A stretch of 64,000 nt of DNA from Ignavibacteria bacterium (GCA_025612245.1 JAAXKQ010000002.1:186001-250000); one strand, 5' to 3'. Shown: positions 32,925 through 42,983, counted from the stretch's first letter. Program-made: numbers and translations. Notes: generated by a model not told the origin, from the letters alone.

Positions 32925-34047
32925 ATGAATATATTAAAAAAGTTTGCATTCATTACCTGCTCGCTGGCATTCTTGACGGGCTGGGGAGAGACAGGGCACT
33001 ATACGATAAGCAATAATACGACTTCATTTTTCCCGAAAGAATTTCTGCAGTTTGCTTCCTGGCGAGGCTACCTGGCAGACCATGCCTCGGACCCCGATAG
33101 AAGAAAAAGCTGGGACAGTACGGAGGAGCCGAAACATTTTATTGATATTGATGAGTATTATGAATTTAATTCTACAGGAAGCATACCTGAAAACTATCAA
33201 ACAGCAGTTAGAATTCACGGCTCCAGCTTTGTAAGTGCCGCGGGCATACTTCCGTGGGCAACCCTTACAACTATGGATTCTCTTAAAAACGCATTCCAAA
33301 GAAAAGACTGGACTAAGGCGCAGCTTTTTGCCTCTGACCTCGGGCACTATGTCGCCGACGGGCACATGCCGCTTCACATTACAAAAGACTATAACGGACG
33401 TACTTCGGCCAACAAAGGGATCCACTCCAGGTATGAAAGCCAGATGATCGACCGCTTTCAGCAGCAGATCAAATTCTCTCCCGATTCCGTGTCTTATATA
33501 CCTGACGTTTCACGTTTTATTTTCGACTATATATATATATGAAAACAACGGGTACGTGGATTCTGTCTATAATGCCGACGCACTGGCACGCAGCAAGGCA
33601 ACAACCGGAAGCGAAACTTATTACGGCGTTTTGTGGAGTTCCAGTTCGGCCTTTACAATAAAGCTCTTTAACAATGCCTCCAAAAGGCTGGCGGCTTTGA
33701 TCTACACGGCATGGGTTAACGCAGGCAGGCCGCAGTTAAACAGCTCACCGGTTGAAAAAGAACCTGCGGAGCCCGGGAGTTTTGAGCTCATGCAGAACTA
33801 CCCGAATCCTTTCAACCCTGAGACCGTAATTAGGTACCGCCTGACTACTGCGGGACACGTAAGGCTGAGTGTTTATGACGTGCTTGGAAAAGAAGTGGCG
33901 CTTCTTTTTGACGGAGAGAAATCTGCCGGGGAATACAGCTTGAAAGTTAATGCCGACGGCCTTAATATTGAAAGCGGAGTTTATTTTTACAGGCTCCAGG
34001 CAGAAGGCTCCGGGAGCCAGATTAGAAAAATGACTGTTCTTAAATAG
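32925..34047 (+). pseudogene. S1/P1-type nuclease with T9SS signal, split by a frameshift in a TA repeat
   Basis: Paralogue of the preceding gene. The first part (32925-33542, 205 residues) has a signal peptide ending before WGETGHY and the zinc-ligand segments (DPDRRKS, PKHFIDID, SDLGHYVADGHMPLH, KGIHSRYE), and stops at FIFDYIYI. The rest continues in another frame from about 33541 to 34047. It starts ENNGYVDSVYN, which aligns with the end of the first paralogue's nuclease domain, and then carries a T9SS sorting domain (NYPNPFNPETVIRY, KMTVLK). The break is exactly at 33528-33540, a (TA)6T tract. Adding one TA unit or removing two restores a single frame. It may be a pseudogene, a sequencing or assembly error, or a phase-variable gene. 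All motifs on both sides are intact, which argues for recent or reversible loss. Confidence 0.85.
33528..33540 (+). repeat. TA dinucleotide microsatellite at the frameshift
   Basis: Six TA units plus T inside coding sequence. Such tracts are prone to slipped-strand changes, and the length here puts the downstream T9SS domain out of frame. Confidence 0.9.
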
Positions 34048-34099
34048 ATATATAACAATATTCTTAACGCACTAAAAGTATACTGTTAAAAGGAGAAGT

Positions 34100-36874
34100 A
34101 TGAAAGTTAAACTTATACTGTTTACTCTTTTTATTTTTGCGCAGACCCTGACCGCTCAGGTTGTGACACTCTATCCATCCTTTGCCACTGAAAATGATTC
34201 GATCAGGGTCGTATTTAACATACAGCAGGCCACGAGAAAAGATCTGGCGGGATACACGGGTGATGTTTATACGCATACCGGTGTAACAGTAGGAACCTCG
34301 AGATGGCAGCACGTAATTGGAAGCTGGGGCATTAATTCCACACAGCCAAAATTAAAAAGGATAGCTGCGGACCAGTATGAACTGGTAATCGGAAAGCCGC
34401 ACGACTTCTACAAAGCCGGTTCTTCGGAAAAAATTACGGAGCTTGATTTTGTCCTGAGGAGTGCCGATGCATCAAAACAGACTGAGGATATATTCGTCAA
34501 ACTGTTTGAGCAGGGCCTGGATCTGACCATCCTTGCTCCAAGGCAGTTCCCGGTCTTTCTTATGCCTGGTGAATCCACAGACATAAAGGCCGCAGCCTCA
34601 AAGGCTTCAACAAAAACCCTGTTTGTAAATAATGTGCAGGTATTTCAGACCTCAAACGATACTCTTGTATACAGCTACAAGCCGTCAGATACGGGAAAGA
34701 AAACTTTCAGAATAGTGGCGCAGGATAATGGGGGTGCTACAAAGGCCGACTCCTTTACCGTTTATGCAAATGCGGCAGTAAGCCTGAAAGACCTTCCACC
34801 TGGCGTCAAAGACGGCATTAACTATATCGATAACAACACCGTAACGCTTGTTCTTTATGCCCCGTATAAAAGGTTTGTCTATGTAACGGGCGACTTTAAC
34901 AACTGGGATATAAATCCTTCCTACTATATGAACCTTACGCCTGACGGCAAGCGCTACTGGGTTACAATCCCCAACCTTACTGCAGGCCAGGAATATGCTT
35001 TCCAGTACTATATCGATGGAAAGATGAAAGTTGCAGATCCGTATACAGACAAGGTACTCGACCCCTGGAATGACCAGTATATAACGCCTGATACGTATCC
35101 AAACCTCAAGGCTTATCCGACCGGTAAAGGGGACAACATTGTTTCCGTGCTTCAGACTGCGCAGCCGGCATACAACTGGACAAGCACGACGGGTTATGTG
35201 CGACCCGATAAGGAGAACCTGGTAATTTATGAGCTCCTGGTAAGGGACTTTGTTGCCACACACAGCTTCAAGACTTTGAGCGATACGCTGGGATACTTTA
35301 AGCGCCTTGGCGTTAATGCAATTGAGCTCATGCCTGTTTCCGAATTTGAAGGCAACTTGAGCTGGGGTTACAATCCCAACTTCTACTTTGCGCCCGATAA
35401 GTACTACGGGACAAAGAACGACTATAAGAAATTTATTGACGCCTGCCACGCCAACGGCATTGCCGTAATAATGGACATCGTATTAAACCACAGCTTTGGC
35501 ACCAACCCGATGGTCAGAATGTACTGGGATGAAACAAAAAATGCCCCCTCGGCACTTAACCCATGGTTTAACCAGACTTCTCCAAATACTGCTTACTCCT
35601 GGGGCAGCGACTTCAACCACGAAAGCCAGGCGACAAAAGACTTTGTGGACCGCGTTACTTCATACTGGATTACCGAGTTTAAGGTCGACGGCTACAGGTT
35701 TGACTTTTCGAAGGGCTTTACCAATACCCCGGGCGACGGTTATGCTTATGATGCATCGCGTATTGCAATCTTAAAACGCATGGCAGACAAGATCTGGACT
35801 GTCGACCCCAAGGCATACGTGATACTGGAGCATTTTGCGGATAACAGTGAGGAAAAAGTGCTTGCGGACTACGGAATGATGCTTTGGGGAAACCTGAACG
35901 AAAGCTACAATCAGGCATCCATGGGATACCTTGAGAGTTCGGATTTCTCCTGGGGTTCGTATAAAAACAGGAGCTGGTCGAAGCCGGGTCTTGTTACATA
36001 CATGGAAAGCCACGATGAAGAAAGAATGATGTATAAGGATATTACCTGGGGTGCGCAGTCGGGCAGCTATAATGTGAAGGATACCAGTCAGGCTCTTAAC
36101 CGTGTAAAGCTTGCCTCTGCATTTTTCTTTACCATTCCCGGGCCTAAGATGATCTGGCAGTTCGAGGAGCTGGGTTATGACTACTCAATAGATTTTAACT
36201 CCAGAACCGGGAACAAGCCAATCCGCTGGGATTACCTGAAGCAGCCAAGGCGCGAGAAGCTCTTCAAGGTAATGCAGGCTCTCATTAAGCTGAAGACAAA
36301 TTACCCGGCCTTCAGAAGCGGCAATTACTCACTTTCGCTGGCAGACCTTGTAAAGAAGATAACAATTACGGATCCGTCGATGAATGTGGCAATTATTGGA
36401 AATTTTGACGTCGCAAATAGAACCTCCGGTATCAGTTTTCCGTCTACCGGAACTTACTACGATTACTTTACAGGCAATAGCGTTAATGCTTCCGGAACAC
36501 AGGTATCTTTAGACCTTCAGCCGGGAGAATTCCACATTTATACCAACGTGAAGCTCCCCGCTCCGGAAGGTGACATACTGAACGATGTTGAAGGAAATGA
36601 GGCCAGGGTGGAGGGTTATGAGTTAAAGCAGAATTATCCGAATCCATTTAACCCTTCCACGCTGATAAGCTATGAGCTTCCGCATGAGGGCAGAGTAACG
36701 CTCAGGGTTTATGACCTCATGGGCCGCGAGGTTGCCACACTTGTTAATGGCTTTCAGGCGAAGGGTAAATACAGAAAGGAATTCAGCGGGAAAAACCTTA
36801 CAAGCGGAATTTACTTTTATGAGCTGAGAACGGATGATTTCGTTTCAGCGCGCAAGATGCTGCTGCTCAAGTAA
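34100..36874 (+). CDS. Secreted GH13 alpha-amylase-family enzyme with T9SS signal
   Basis: 924 residues. Signal peptide (ending TLTAQ); an N-terminal beta domain with 'GYTGDVYTHTGVTV' (about 20-125); a second E-set/CBM48-like domain (FVYVTGDFNNWD, about 245-320); a GH13 barrel (about 370-770); and a C-terminal T9SS sorting domain (NYPNPFNPSTLISY, final KMLLLK). Catalytic residues by family pattern: nucleophile Asp535 in DGYRFDFSKG, acid/base Glu577 in VILEHFAD, and transition-state Asp639 in ESHDEER. It should hydrolyse alpha-1,4-glucans at the cell surface or outside the cell. An AAGGAG ribosome site precedes the ATG. Confidence 0.92.
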   Translation: MKVKLILFTLFIFAQTLTAQVVTLYPSFATENDSIRVVFNIQQATRKDLAGYTGDVYTHTGVTVGTSRWQHVIGSWGINSTQPKLKRIAADQYELVIGKPHDFYKAGSSEKITELDFVLRSADASKQTEDIFVKLFEQGLDLTILAPRQFPVFLMPGESTDIKAAASKASTKTLFVNNVQVFQTSNDTLVYSYKPSDTGKKTFRIVAQDNGGATKADSFTVYANAAVSLKDLPPGVKDGINYIDNNTVTLVLYAPYKRFVYVTGDFNNWDINPSYYMNLTPDGKRYWVTIPNLTAGQEYAFQYYIDGKMKVADPYTDKVLDPWNDQYITPDTYPNLKAYPTGKGDNIVSVLQTAQPAYNWTSTTGYVRPDKENLVIYELLVRDFVATHSFKTLSDTLGYFKRLGVNAIELMPVSEFEGNLSWGYNPNFYFAPDKYYGTKNDYKKFIDACHANGIAVIMDIVLNHSFGTNPMVRMYWDETKNAPSALNPWFNQTSPNTAYSWGSDFNHESQATKDFVDRVTSYWITEFKVDGYRFDFSKGFTNTPGDGYAYDASRIAILKRMADKIWTVDPKAYVILEHFADNSEEKVLADYGMMLWGNLNESYNQASMGYLESSDFSWGSYKNRSWSKPGLVTYMESHDEERMMYKDITWGAQSGSYNVKDTSQALNRVKLASAFFFTIPGPKMIWQFEELGYDYSIDFNSRTGNKPIRWDYLKQPRREKLFKVMQALIKLKTNYPAFRSGNYSLSLADLVKKITITDPSMNVAIIGNFDVANRTSGISFPSTGTYYDYFTGNSVNASGTQVSLDLQPGEFHIYTNVKLPAPEGDILNDVEGNEARVEGYELKQNYPNPFNPSTLISYELPHEGRVTLRVYDLMGREVATLVNGFQAKGKYRKEFSGKNLTSGIYFYELRTDDFVSARKMLLLK

Positions 36875-36909
36875 AAGGTCTTCTTTCCCCCAAAAAAAAT
36901 CTTGCAGGC

Positions 36910-36940
36910 GGGCGCTTTCATAAAAAGGCGCCCCTTTTTT
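36910..36940 (+). terminator. Terminator after the amylase gene
   Basis: GGGCGC / GCGCCC stem with a 12-nt loop and a T-run at 36935. Confidence 0.7.
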
Positions 36941-37028
36941 ATATGCCTCCTTTATTTCCCCTTGTTCTATCCTTTTACTTTATTCCAAAATATAGTATGT
37001 TTTCATAAAAAGAGCGGGAAAACAGCTT

Positions 37029-37478
37029 ATGAAGGAATACTTTATCAAACTCTTCAGGTATAATGAATGGGCAAATAACCAGGTGCTCGAAGCCTTTATG
37101 CAGCCTTTTGATAACTCAGAGGAAGTGACGCGTCTTTTCAGCCATATCATATCTGTACAGAAACTCTGGCTCGACAGGATTCAGAACAACAAGGTCATCT
37201 TTGAATTCTGGAATAACTATTCGGTTGAAGGGTGCATAAAAATCTCGAAGGAAAGTTCCTCGGCATGGCTCAGGTTTCTTGAGAGCCTGCCGGAGGAGGG
37301 CTTTTCAGATAAGATCTCCTATGTGAACTCAAAGGGGGAAGCCTACCGGAATACAATTGAAGACATACTGGCTCACGTCATCAATCATTCAACTTATCAC
37401 CGCGCACAGATCGCAATGCTGCTAAGGAAGGCTGAGGTTGTTCCGCCCGTTACGGATTATGTGTTTTACAGAAGGTGA
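37029..37478 (+). CDS. DinB-family protein
   Basis: 149 residues forming the DinB four-helix bundle. 'FRYNEWANNQVLEAF' opens the first helix; putative metal ligands are His in SHIISVQ and two His in HVINHSTYHRAQI near residues 120-130. DinB/YfiT proteins are metal-dependent thiol transferases or of unknown function; several are damage-induced. No substrate can be assigned. Single gene between two terminators. Confidence 0.88.
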   Translation: MKEYFIKLFRYNEWANNQVLEAFMQPFDNSEEVTRLFSHIISVQKLWLDRIQNNKVIFEFWNNYSVEGCIKISKESSSAWLRFLESLPEEGFSDKISYVNSKGEAYRNTIEDILAHVINHSTYHRAQIAMLLRKAEVVPPVTDYVFYRR

Positions 37479-37514
37479 AACAAAGTCCGAGGTTCGAGGT
37501 TATGAGAAATAGAA

Positions 37515-37535
37515 AGGGCGGCTTTCGGCCGCCCT
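37515..37535. terminator. Bidirectional terminator hairpin
   Basis: Perfect 8-bp stem AGGGCGGC / GCCGCCCT with a 5-nt loop; the minus side is followed by a T-rich stretch. It serves the dinB-like gene and the convergent CHRD gene. Confidence 0.75.
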
Positions 37536-37563
37536 GTTAATCTGCTTGTAGAGGTCTCACATT

Positions 37564-40140
37564 CTACTTTAGCAGCATCATTTTCCTGACAGAAACGTAC
37601 TCTCCGGCGCTGAGCCTATAAAGATACATTCCGCTTGTAAGCCTGGAGGCGTCAAATTTAACCTCGTGGCTTCCTGCCGTCATGTTTTGGTTGACGAGAG
37701 TTACAACCCTTTGGCCCAGCATATTGTAGACTGTCAGGTTGACCAGCCCGCTTGTGGGCAAAGTAAACCTGATTGAAGTAGATGGGTTGAAAGGATTCGG
37801 GTAATTCTGTTCAAGTGAATACCTGACGGGCATGGAATTCTTGCCATGAGCTGAAAGCACTGCATTCTCGACAAGTCTAACCACCTGCCCCCTGATTTCG
37901 CCATTGGGATTCTGTTCGGTTGAGGCGTTAAGGTAGAGCCCTTCGGTAAGAAGCGTTGCAATGTTATCGAAGTCCAGTGAATCACTTCCCGTAGTAAGCC
38001 ATACGTCCGAGACCGTTTTTGTCTTAAACGTAGTAGCTACAGTATGGACAGGCGTTCCATTCTGCCCCTGCGGGCCCTTGTAGAAGCTGAGTCCTGTAGG
38101 TTCGAGGCCCGTCATTGTTATGTCGTGAACCAGTCCGGCAGGAGTCAGTGTAAGCGACGCATCGCCATAGGCAGAGGTAGCGATAGAGGGAACGACCTGG
38201 AAGCCGTTCAAGTGGGCGCTGAAGCCCCAGCCGCCGTTAAGGAGTATCTGTCCCCTGAGTTCACCCAAGGGGCGGCTTGGCGAATGGATGCTGAAGTAAA
38301 GCTTGCCCGTAAGCAGTGCACGGACCAGGTCGGGAGTAAGGGGCTGGTTTCCGGTTGCCTTCCAAACCCCGGTGGCCGTATTGCCGACAAAGTCCGTGAT
38401 TATGTCCTTTACAATGTTTCCCGGTACTCCGGGTTCACCCATGTGGAAGTGTGCGCCTGAGATAAAAATGTTGTCAGCCGTTAATTTGTATGCAAGCCCC
38501 TCGTTTGTCAATGTAAAGCTGCCTGTAGCCTTTGCGCTTGAGTTGATCCTGGGCACTTCCTGGCTGCCCGTAAGGTCAGTCCTGAAGTTGGTTCCGGTCG
38601 ACAATAGCAGCTGGCCCCTGAGGCCGCCAAGCGTATCGACCCTGGTGCGTACATTCAGATAAATCTCGCCCCTAAAGAGGCTGTTGACGAGTTCAGGGGT
38701 AAGTGCCTGCAAGGAATCGGTATACTTCCAGACGCCGTTTGCTGTATAGCGGACGAACTCTTTTATGCTTTTTACAATGTTGCCGTTCCTGCCGGTTTTA
38801 CCCGTGAACAGGTGGGCTGCTTTCAAGGTATCCGTCTTGGCGAGCGTTATGTTGAAAGCCAGTCCTTCATTTGTAAAATAAAAATTAGCAGAGCCTTTGC
38901 CGTTCGGGTTGTGGGGAGTCTGTGTGCGTACCTGTGCAGCGGAGAGGTCTGCCGTGAACATTGCACCATTTATGAGCCTGAGCTGTCCCCTGATTTCACC
39001 CGTGCGGTTTTTGTCGGTGATCATGTTGATATAGATGTTGCCCTTCATCAGTTCGGCAATCATATCGTTTGATAAGGGTTCGGGGTCGTCAAATTTCCAT
39101 ATGCCTGTAGCCGTACTTCCGTTCAGCTCGCTGATGTTTCGCACAACGCCACCAATCATCCCTTCGGGCGCCTTGTAGAACTGTGCGAAAAGAATTGAGT
39201 CCTTTGAGTTTACGGTTATATTGAATACCAGGCCTTTGTGCGTCATGATAAAGGATCCGGTTGCCCTGGCGGTTGTATTTACAGGAGGCACTTCCTGCGC
39301 CCCGGTCAAGTTTGCATAAAAGCCCATGCCGCCCTCAAGGTGCACCTGAGCCCTGATTTCCCCCTGTGGATTGCTTTTGGTGTGAACGTTAATATAAACG
39401 CTGTCTGTAAGAAGTGCGGTAATGAGCCTGTCGTTAAGGGGCACTAAGCTGTCTTTCTTCGACCAGAAGCCGACAGCCTTATTGCCCGTAAATGTAAGGG
39501 GTCTAATCTCACTCCCGTTTATGCCAAGGGGTCCCATGTAGAAATGAGCTTCTGTTATGGCGTCTTTACCGTCATTTAACCCGCTTACTGTAATTGAATA
39601 AACAAGACCCGCGTCGGTTAAAAGAAATGAGCCCGTTCCCGAGCCGCCCGAAGCTACTGCCGGAGCTTCCTGGTCCCCTGAAAAAGTTGCCGTAAGGCTT
39701 GTCCCGGAGGTGGGCAGCACCTGTCCCCTGATTTCGCCTTTTGGGTGGGTTTCGGTAATAATGTTAAGATAGACATTCCCGGTCAGAAGCTTGCCTATAA
39801 CTTCTTCATTAAGTGGAACGGTATCGTTATTTTTCCAGATGCCATAGCCGAAGTTTCCCCTGAAGCCTTGCAAAAGGGAGATCATAACGCGCCCGGTATC
39901 GCCCATGGCGCCAAGTTGTAGATTTGCTCCCGTAATTTTTGAGATGCTGTCGACGGCTATAATATAGCTCAGACCCTCGTCTGTAAGCGTAAAGGATGCG
40001 GTCCCTGAGGCAGTGGATGTATCGGAAGGGACTTCCTGTGCTCCGGTCAGCCTGGCAGTGAAGTGAACCTGGGCCGTGGCTGCCTGTGAAAGAAAAACAA
40101 GCAGAAACAAGATACAAAGTAACACGTCTTTTCTTTTCAT
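37564..40140 (-). CDS. Secreted protein with six CHRD domains and a T9SS signal
   Basis: 858 residues: signal peptide (1-23), six tandem CHRD domains of about 122 residues each, then a T9SS sorting domain (NYPNPFNPSTSIRF, final KMMLLK). Each CHRD repeat begins with an F-x-A-x-L-x-G-x-Q-E-V-P type strand and ends with Y-[LI]-N-[IV]-x-T-x-x-x-P-x-GE-[IL]-R-GQ. The CHRD domain was first described in chordin and occurs in many bacterial surface proteins; its ligand in bacteria is unknown. Repeats differ enough that expansion is not very recent. The third and sixth repeats share a GF-starting variant. No enzymatic motif is present. Confidence 0.92.
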   Translation of the reverse strand: MKRKDVLLCILFLLVFLSQAATAQVHFTARLTGAQEVPSDTSTASGTASFTLTDEGLSYIIAVDSISKITGANLQLGAMGDTGRVMISLLQGFRGNFGYGIWKNNDTVPLNEEVIGKLLTGNVYLNIITETHPKGEIRGQVLPTSGTSLTATFSGDQEAPAVASGGSGTGSFLLTDAGLVYSITVSGLNDGKDAITEAHFYMGPLGINGSEIRPLTFTGNKAVGFWSKKDSLVPLNDRLITALLTDSVYINVHTKSNPQGEIRAQVHLEGGMGFYANLTGAQEVPPVNTTARATGSFIMTHKGLVFNITVNSKDSILFAQFYKAPEGMIGGVVRNISELNGSTATGIWKFDDPEPLSNDMIAELMKGNIYINMITDKNRTGEIRGQLRLINGAMFTADLSAAQVRTQTPHNPNGKGSANFYFTNEGLAFNITLAKTDTLKAAHLFTGKTGRNGNIVKSIKEFVRYTANGVWKYTDSLQALTPELVNSLFRGEIYLNVRTRVDTLGGLRGQLLLSTGTNFRTDLTGSQEVPRINSSAKATGSFTLTNEGLAYKLTADNIFISGAHFHMGEPGVPGNIVKDIITDFVGNTATGVWKATGNQPLTPDLVRALLTGKLYFSIHSPSRPLGELRGQILLNGGWGFSAHLNGFQVVPSIATSAYGDASLTLTPAGLVHDITMTGLEPTGLSFYKGPQGQNGTPVHTVATTFKTKTVSDVWLTTGSDSLDFDNIATLLTEGLYLNASTEQNPNGEIRGQVVRLVENAVLSAHGKNSMPVRYSLEQNYPNPFNPSTSIRFTLPTSGLVNLTVYNMLGQRVVTLVNQNMTAGSHEVKFDASRLTSGMYLYRLSAGEYVSVRKMMLLK

Positions 40141-40870
40141 TTACATTCCTCCTTTGGTTTTTACAATTCTTCAAAAATCTATTCATTTAATCTGTTGAAG
40201 GCTCATCTCTCTGACTTCTCAATGTCTCTTTAGAGTGCCGGCTTCAGGTTTCAGGCTAAGTAATCGGACCTGAAAAGGGCAAATGATTTCTTGGAGTTCT
40301 GCCCAAAAAGTATCTGGTTAGCAGCAAATACCATTACAGATATTACATGGCAAATTCTCTGTTAAAAATTTGAAAACACAGTTGGAAAAGTTAAAAGAAG
40401 AATAGCTTCCGAGGTCTTTTGCGCCCCCTCTTAATAATATTATATTTTAATAAAATCTTAGTGTCAAGTTTTTCTTATAGTGGAAACAATCTTTTTTATG
40501 AGCTCACGCCCTGCTCTGCCCGGGCAATTTCAGGACGCCTGATTTTATCCTGTCCCCCTTCCTTATAGCGCCGTTACTTCTTAGGCAAGAGGAGCACTGC
40601 GTCAAAACTCATGCTTCACCCGTCCGTTTTAATCCTTTCTCTTACCGGCTGATTTCCCGTGTTTACCGATATCGGCTTTAAAGACAGGCGGGGGGTAATA
40701 TTTTTGCACTATAAGACTTTACCTTCAGGAAGCAGAACTTATGGCTGAATGGATACGTTATTCAGAATGTGAACGATAATTCATGAAATGAGTAAGGGTT
40801 AAAAATTTGTAATTGACCTTCATCAAATGAGCGAATATTATAATAAAGATTTCGAAAGATGGTTTAAGAA
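40141..40870. other. Long intergenic region (730 bp)
   Basis: No convincing coding frame, tRNA or repeat array. It should contain the minus-strand promoter of the CHRD gene on the left and the efflux operon promoter at 40813-40841 on the right. The middle is low in structure apart from a TGCCCGGGCA palindrome near 40515. A phrase resembling AGTAATCGG[AG]CCT near 40259 recurs near 31873 in front of the nuclease genes. Confidence 0.5.
40813..40841 (+). promoter_or_regulatory. Candidate promoter of the tetR-efflux operon
   Basis: TTGACC, 17-bp spacer, TATTAT (with TATAAT shifted by three bases), about 30 bp before the tetR start. Confidence 0.6.
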
Positions 40871-41500
40871 ATGGAAGACATAAACAAATTGGGCAGAAAG
40901 GAAAGAGAGCGACTGCAAAGAAAGCAGGAGATACAAAAGTCTGCGGCCAGGCTTTTTGCCGAAAAGGGATTTACAAATGCCACACTGGAAGACATCGCTA
41001 CGAGTTCTGAATTCGGCATAGGTACCATATACAACTATTTTCAGAATAAGGAAGAGATCTTCAGGAGCATTATTGAATCCATTCTCGATTCAAACCTGGA
41101 AATTATCAGTGCTACCGAGAGCACTACTACGGGACTTGTCGATTTCCTGAAGGCTTACACCAGGAGCGTGTTCTATTATTTTGTAGATAAAAGAGACGAG
41201 GTGCTCCTGCTTGTAAGCTACTTTACCGGAATCGGTGAAAAGCCGGTACACCTCGGCCAGGACTGTTTCAGGGAGAAGAATTGCCAGATAGAGGGGGTCC
41301 TGAGAAAGAGGATAAAAGGAGGGATTGAAAGCCGGGAGATCAGGAACATCAATCCGGAGTACTTCCTCTATATTTATCACACTCTGGTTTTCCCTTATGT
41401 AACCACGCAGTTAAAGAGGAAAGTTCTTAACAGCTCAAATATTGATGAGCACGTAAACTTTGTGCTGGATATTTTATTTAACGGAATCTTAATCAAGTAG
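40871..41500 (+). CDS. TetR-family transcriptional regulator
   Basis: 209 residues. N-terminal helix-turn-helix: 'AARLFAEKGFTNATLEDIATSS' then GIGTIYNYFQNKEEIF, the standard TetR operator-binding unit at about residues 20-65. The C-terminal helical domain would bind the inducing ligand, and carries two Cys in 'DCFREKNCQIE'. It is the first gene of the efflux operon, 26 bp before tolC, so it very likely represses itself and the pump until an exported compound binds. Confidence 0.93.
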   Translation: MEDINKLGRKERERLQRKQEIQKSAARLFAEKGFTNATLEDIATSSEFGIGTIYNYFQNKEEIFRSIIESILDSNLEIISATESTTTGLVDFLKAYTRSVFYYFVDKRDEVLLLVSYFTGIGEKPVHLGQDCFREKNCQIEGVLRKRIKGGIESREIRNINPEYFLYIYHTLVFPYVTTQLKRKVLNSSNIDEHVNFVLDILFNGILIK

Positions 41501-41526
41501 ACTGTCTTGTAAGGAAAGGAGATAAA

Positions 41527-42870
41527 GTGAAAAAAAGCATATTCATACTTTTAGTCTTGTTCGTTTCCGGCTTATATGCCCAGAGCACGGGCTCTTCAGT
41601 GGGTGGTTTGAAGGTATCCTTAAGCGATGCCATTACGATGGCACTTCAGAAGAATAAGGACATACTCATTTCGAATCAGGACCTGGCTAAATCCGAAGCG
41701 CAGATAAGTGAAGCCTACGGCAACGCAATGCCACAGGTTAACTTTACGGGGAACTATACGAGAAACATCGAGCTTCCGGTACTCTTCATTCCGCCGGGCA
41801 CGCCCTTTAACCAGACGGGGAGCACCATGGCAATGAGCTTGGGCTCAAACAACAGCTATACGGCCGGCGTTTCGGCAAATCAGGTGCTTTTCAGCGCTAA
41901 GGTAAATACGGCAATACAGATTGCCAAGGAATACCGCAACTATACGGAATTCAATACAACAGCTACGCGTGAGAATGTGGTGGATTCGGTAAAGAAGGCA
42001 TACTATGGGGTTCTTTTACTGCAGCAGGTGCTCGAGGCAAGCAAACAGGGGCTTGATCTTGCAAAGGCAAACTATGAGAATGTAAGCCAGCTTTACAAAC
42101 AGGGCATGGCCTCGGAATTCGATTTCCTCAGGTCGGAAGTCCAGGTCGCCAATACAGAACCTGCCGTAAGCAAGGCCGAAAACACGCTGGAGCTGGCAAA
42201 AAACGGGCTCAAATTTCTTTTGGGAATAGACCTCAGGCAGAATATAGAACTTACCGGAGCGCTCGAGATTCAGGAACTGCCTCAGAACGTGCTGGAGACT
42301 GAAAGCCAAAATATAGTTGAGACTAACAGCCTGGTACAGGCGCTTCGCTCGCAGGAAAATATTCTTGAAAAGAACATACAGATCCAGAGGGCGGATTACT
42401 TCCCCACCCTTGCGGCTTTCGGCACTTACCAGTACCAGACGCAGGATAACACATTCCAGTTCAAGAATTATAACTGGGCAAATAATTTTATGGTGGGCCT
42501 GCAGATAAATTTCCCCATATTTAATGGGCTTCAGACAAAATACAGAACCGAGCAGGCAGTAATAGATAAGGACAAGCTGGTGCTTGCGCGCATGAAACTG
42601 GAAGAGGGGCTTAAAATACAGGTGGAGGCTGCCCGGCTGAGCATGATGGAGGCACAGAAAAGAATTGCGGCCCAGCAAAAAAGCGTCGAACAGGCTGCAA
42701 GAGCAGTCTCAATTGCCGAGGTCCGCTATAAGAACGGACTTGGTACGCAGATAGAGCTAATAGATTCGCAGGTGGCGCTCACGCGCACGCAGATCAATAA
42801 AGCACAGGCGGTCTATGATTACCTGGTGGCCCGTTCCGACTGGGAGCGCATAACAGGCTACGGCAAATAG
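41527..42870 (+). CDS. TolC-family outer-membrane efflux protein
   Basis: 447 residues with a signal peptide (ending SGLYAQ) and the two structural repeats of outer-membrane efflux proteins: long helices and strands with 'LSDAITMALQKNKDILISNQDL' in the first and 'AVSIAEVRYKNGLGTQIELIDS' in the second. It starts at GTG, with AAGGAG close upstream. It forms the trimeric outer-membrane duct of the tripartite RND pump encoded by the next two genes. Confidence 0.93.
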   Translation: MKKSIFILLVLFVSGLYAQSTGSSVGGLKVSLSDAITMALQKNKDILISNQDLAKSEAQISEAYGNAMPQVNFTGNYTRNIELPVLFIPPGTPFNQTGSTMAMSLGSNNSYTAGVSANQVLFSAKVNTAIQIAKEYRNYTEFNTTATRENVVDSVKKAYYGVLLLQQVLEASKQGLDLAKANYENVSQLYKQGMASEFDFLRSEVQVANTEPAVSKAENTLELAKNGLKFLLGIDLRQNIELTGALEIQELPQNVLETESQNIVETNSLVQALRSQENILEKNIQIQRADYFPTLAAFGTYQYQTQDNTFQFKNYNWANNFMVGLQINFPIFNGLQTKYRTEQAVIDKDKLVLARMKLEEGLKIQVEAARLSMMEAQKRIAAQQKSVEQAARAVSIAEVRYKNGLGTQIELIDSQVALTRTQINKAQAVYDYLVARSDWERITGYGK

Positions 42871-42983
42871 CCGCCTATTAAGAAAAAGAGGATACAAAAA
42901 GGTTTGCTAAGAAAGTTTGAAAATAAAAGAAGTCTCCGGAAATAAACCGGCAGTGATTAAATAACAAAAGGAGTTTTTATAAA

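Noticed and set aside
33528-33540. Programmed ribosomal frameshifting at the TA tract as an explanation for the split nuclease gene.
   Set aside because: The site lacks a slippery heptamer and no downstream stimulatory structure was seen; slippage of the DNA repeat or a sequence error is simpler.
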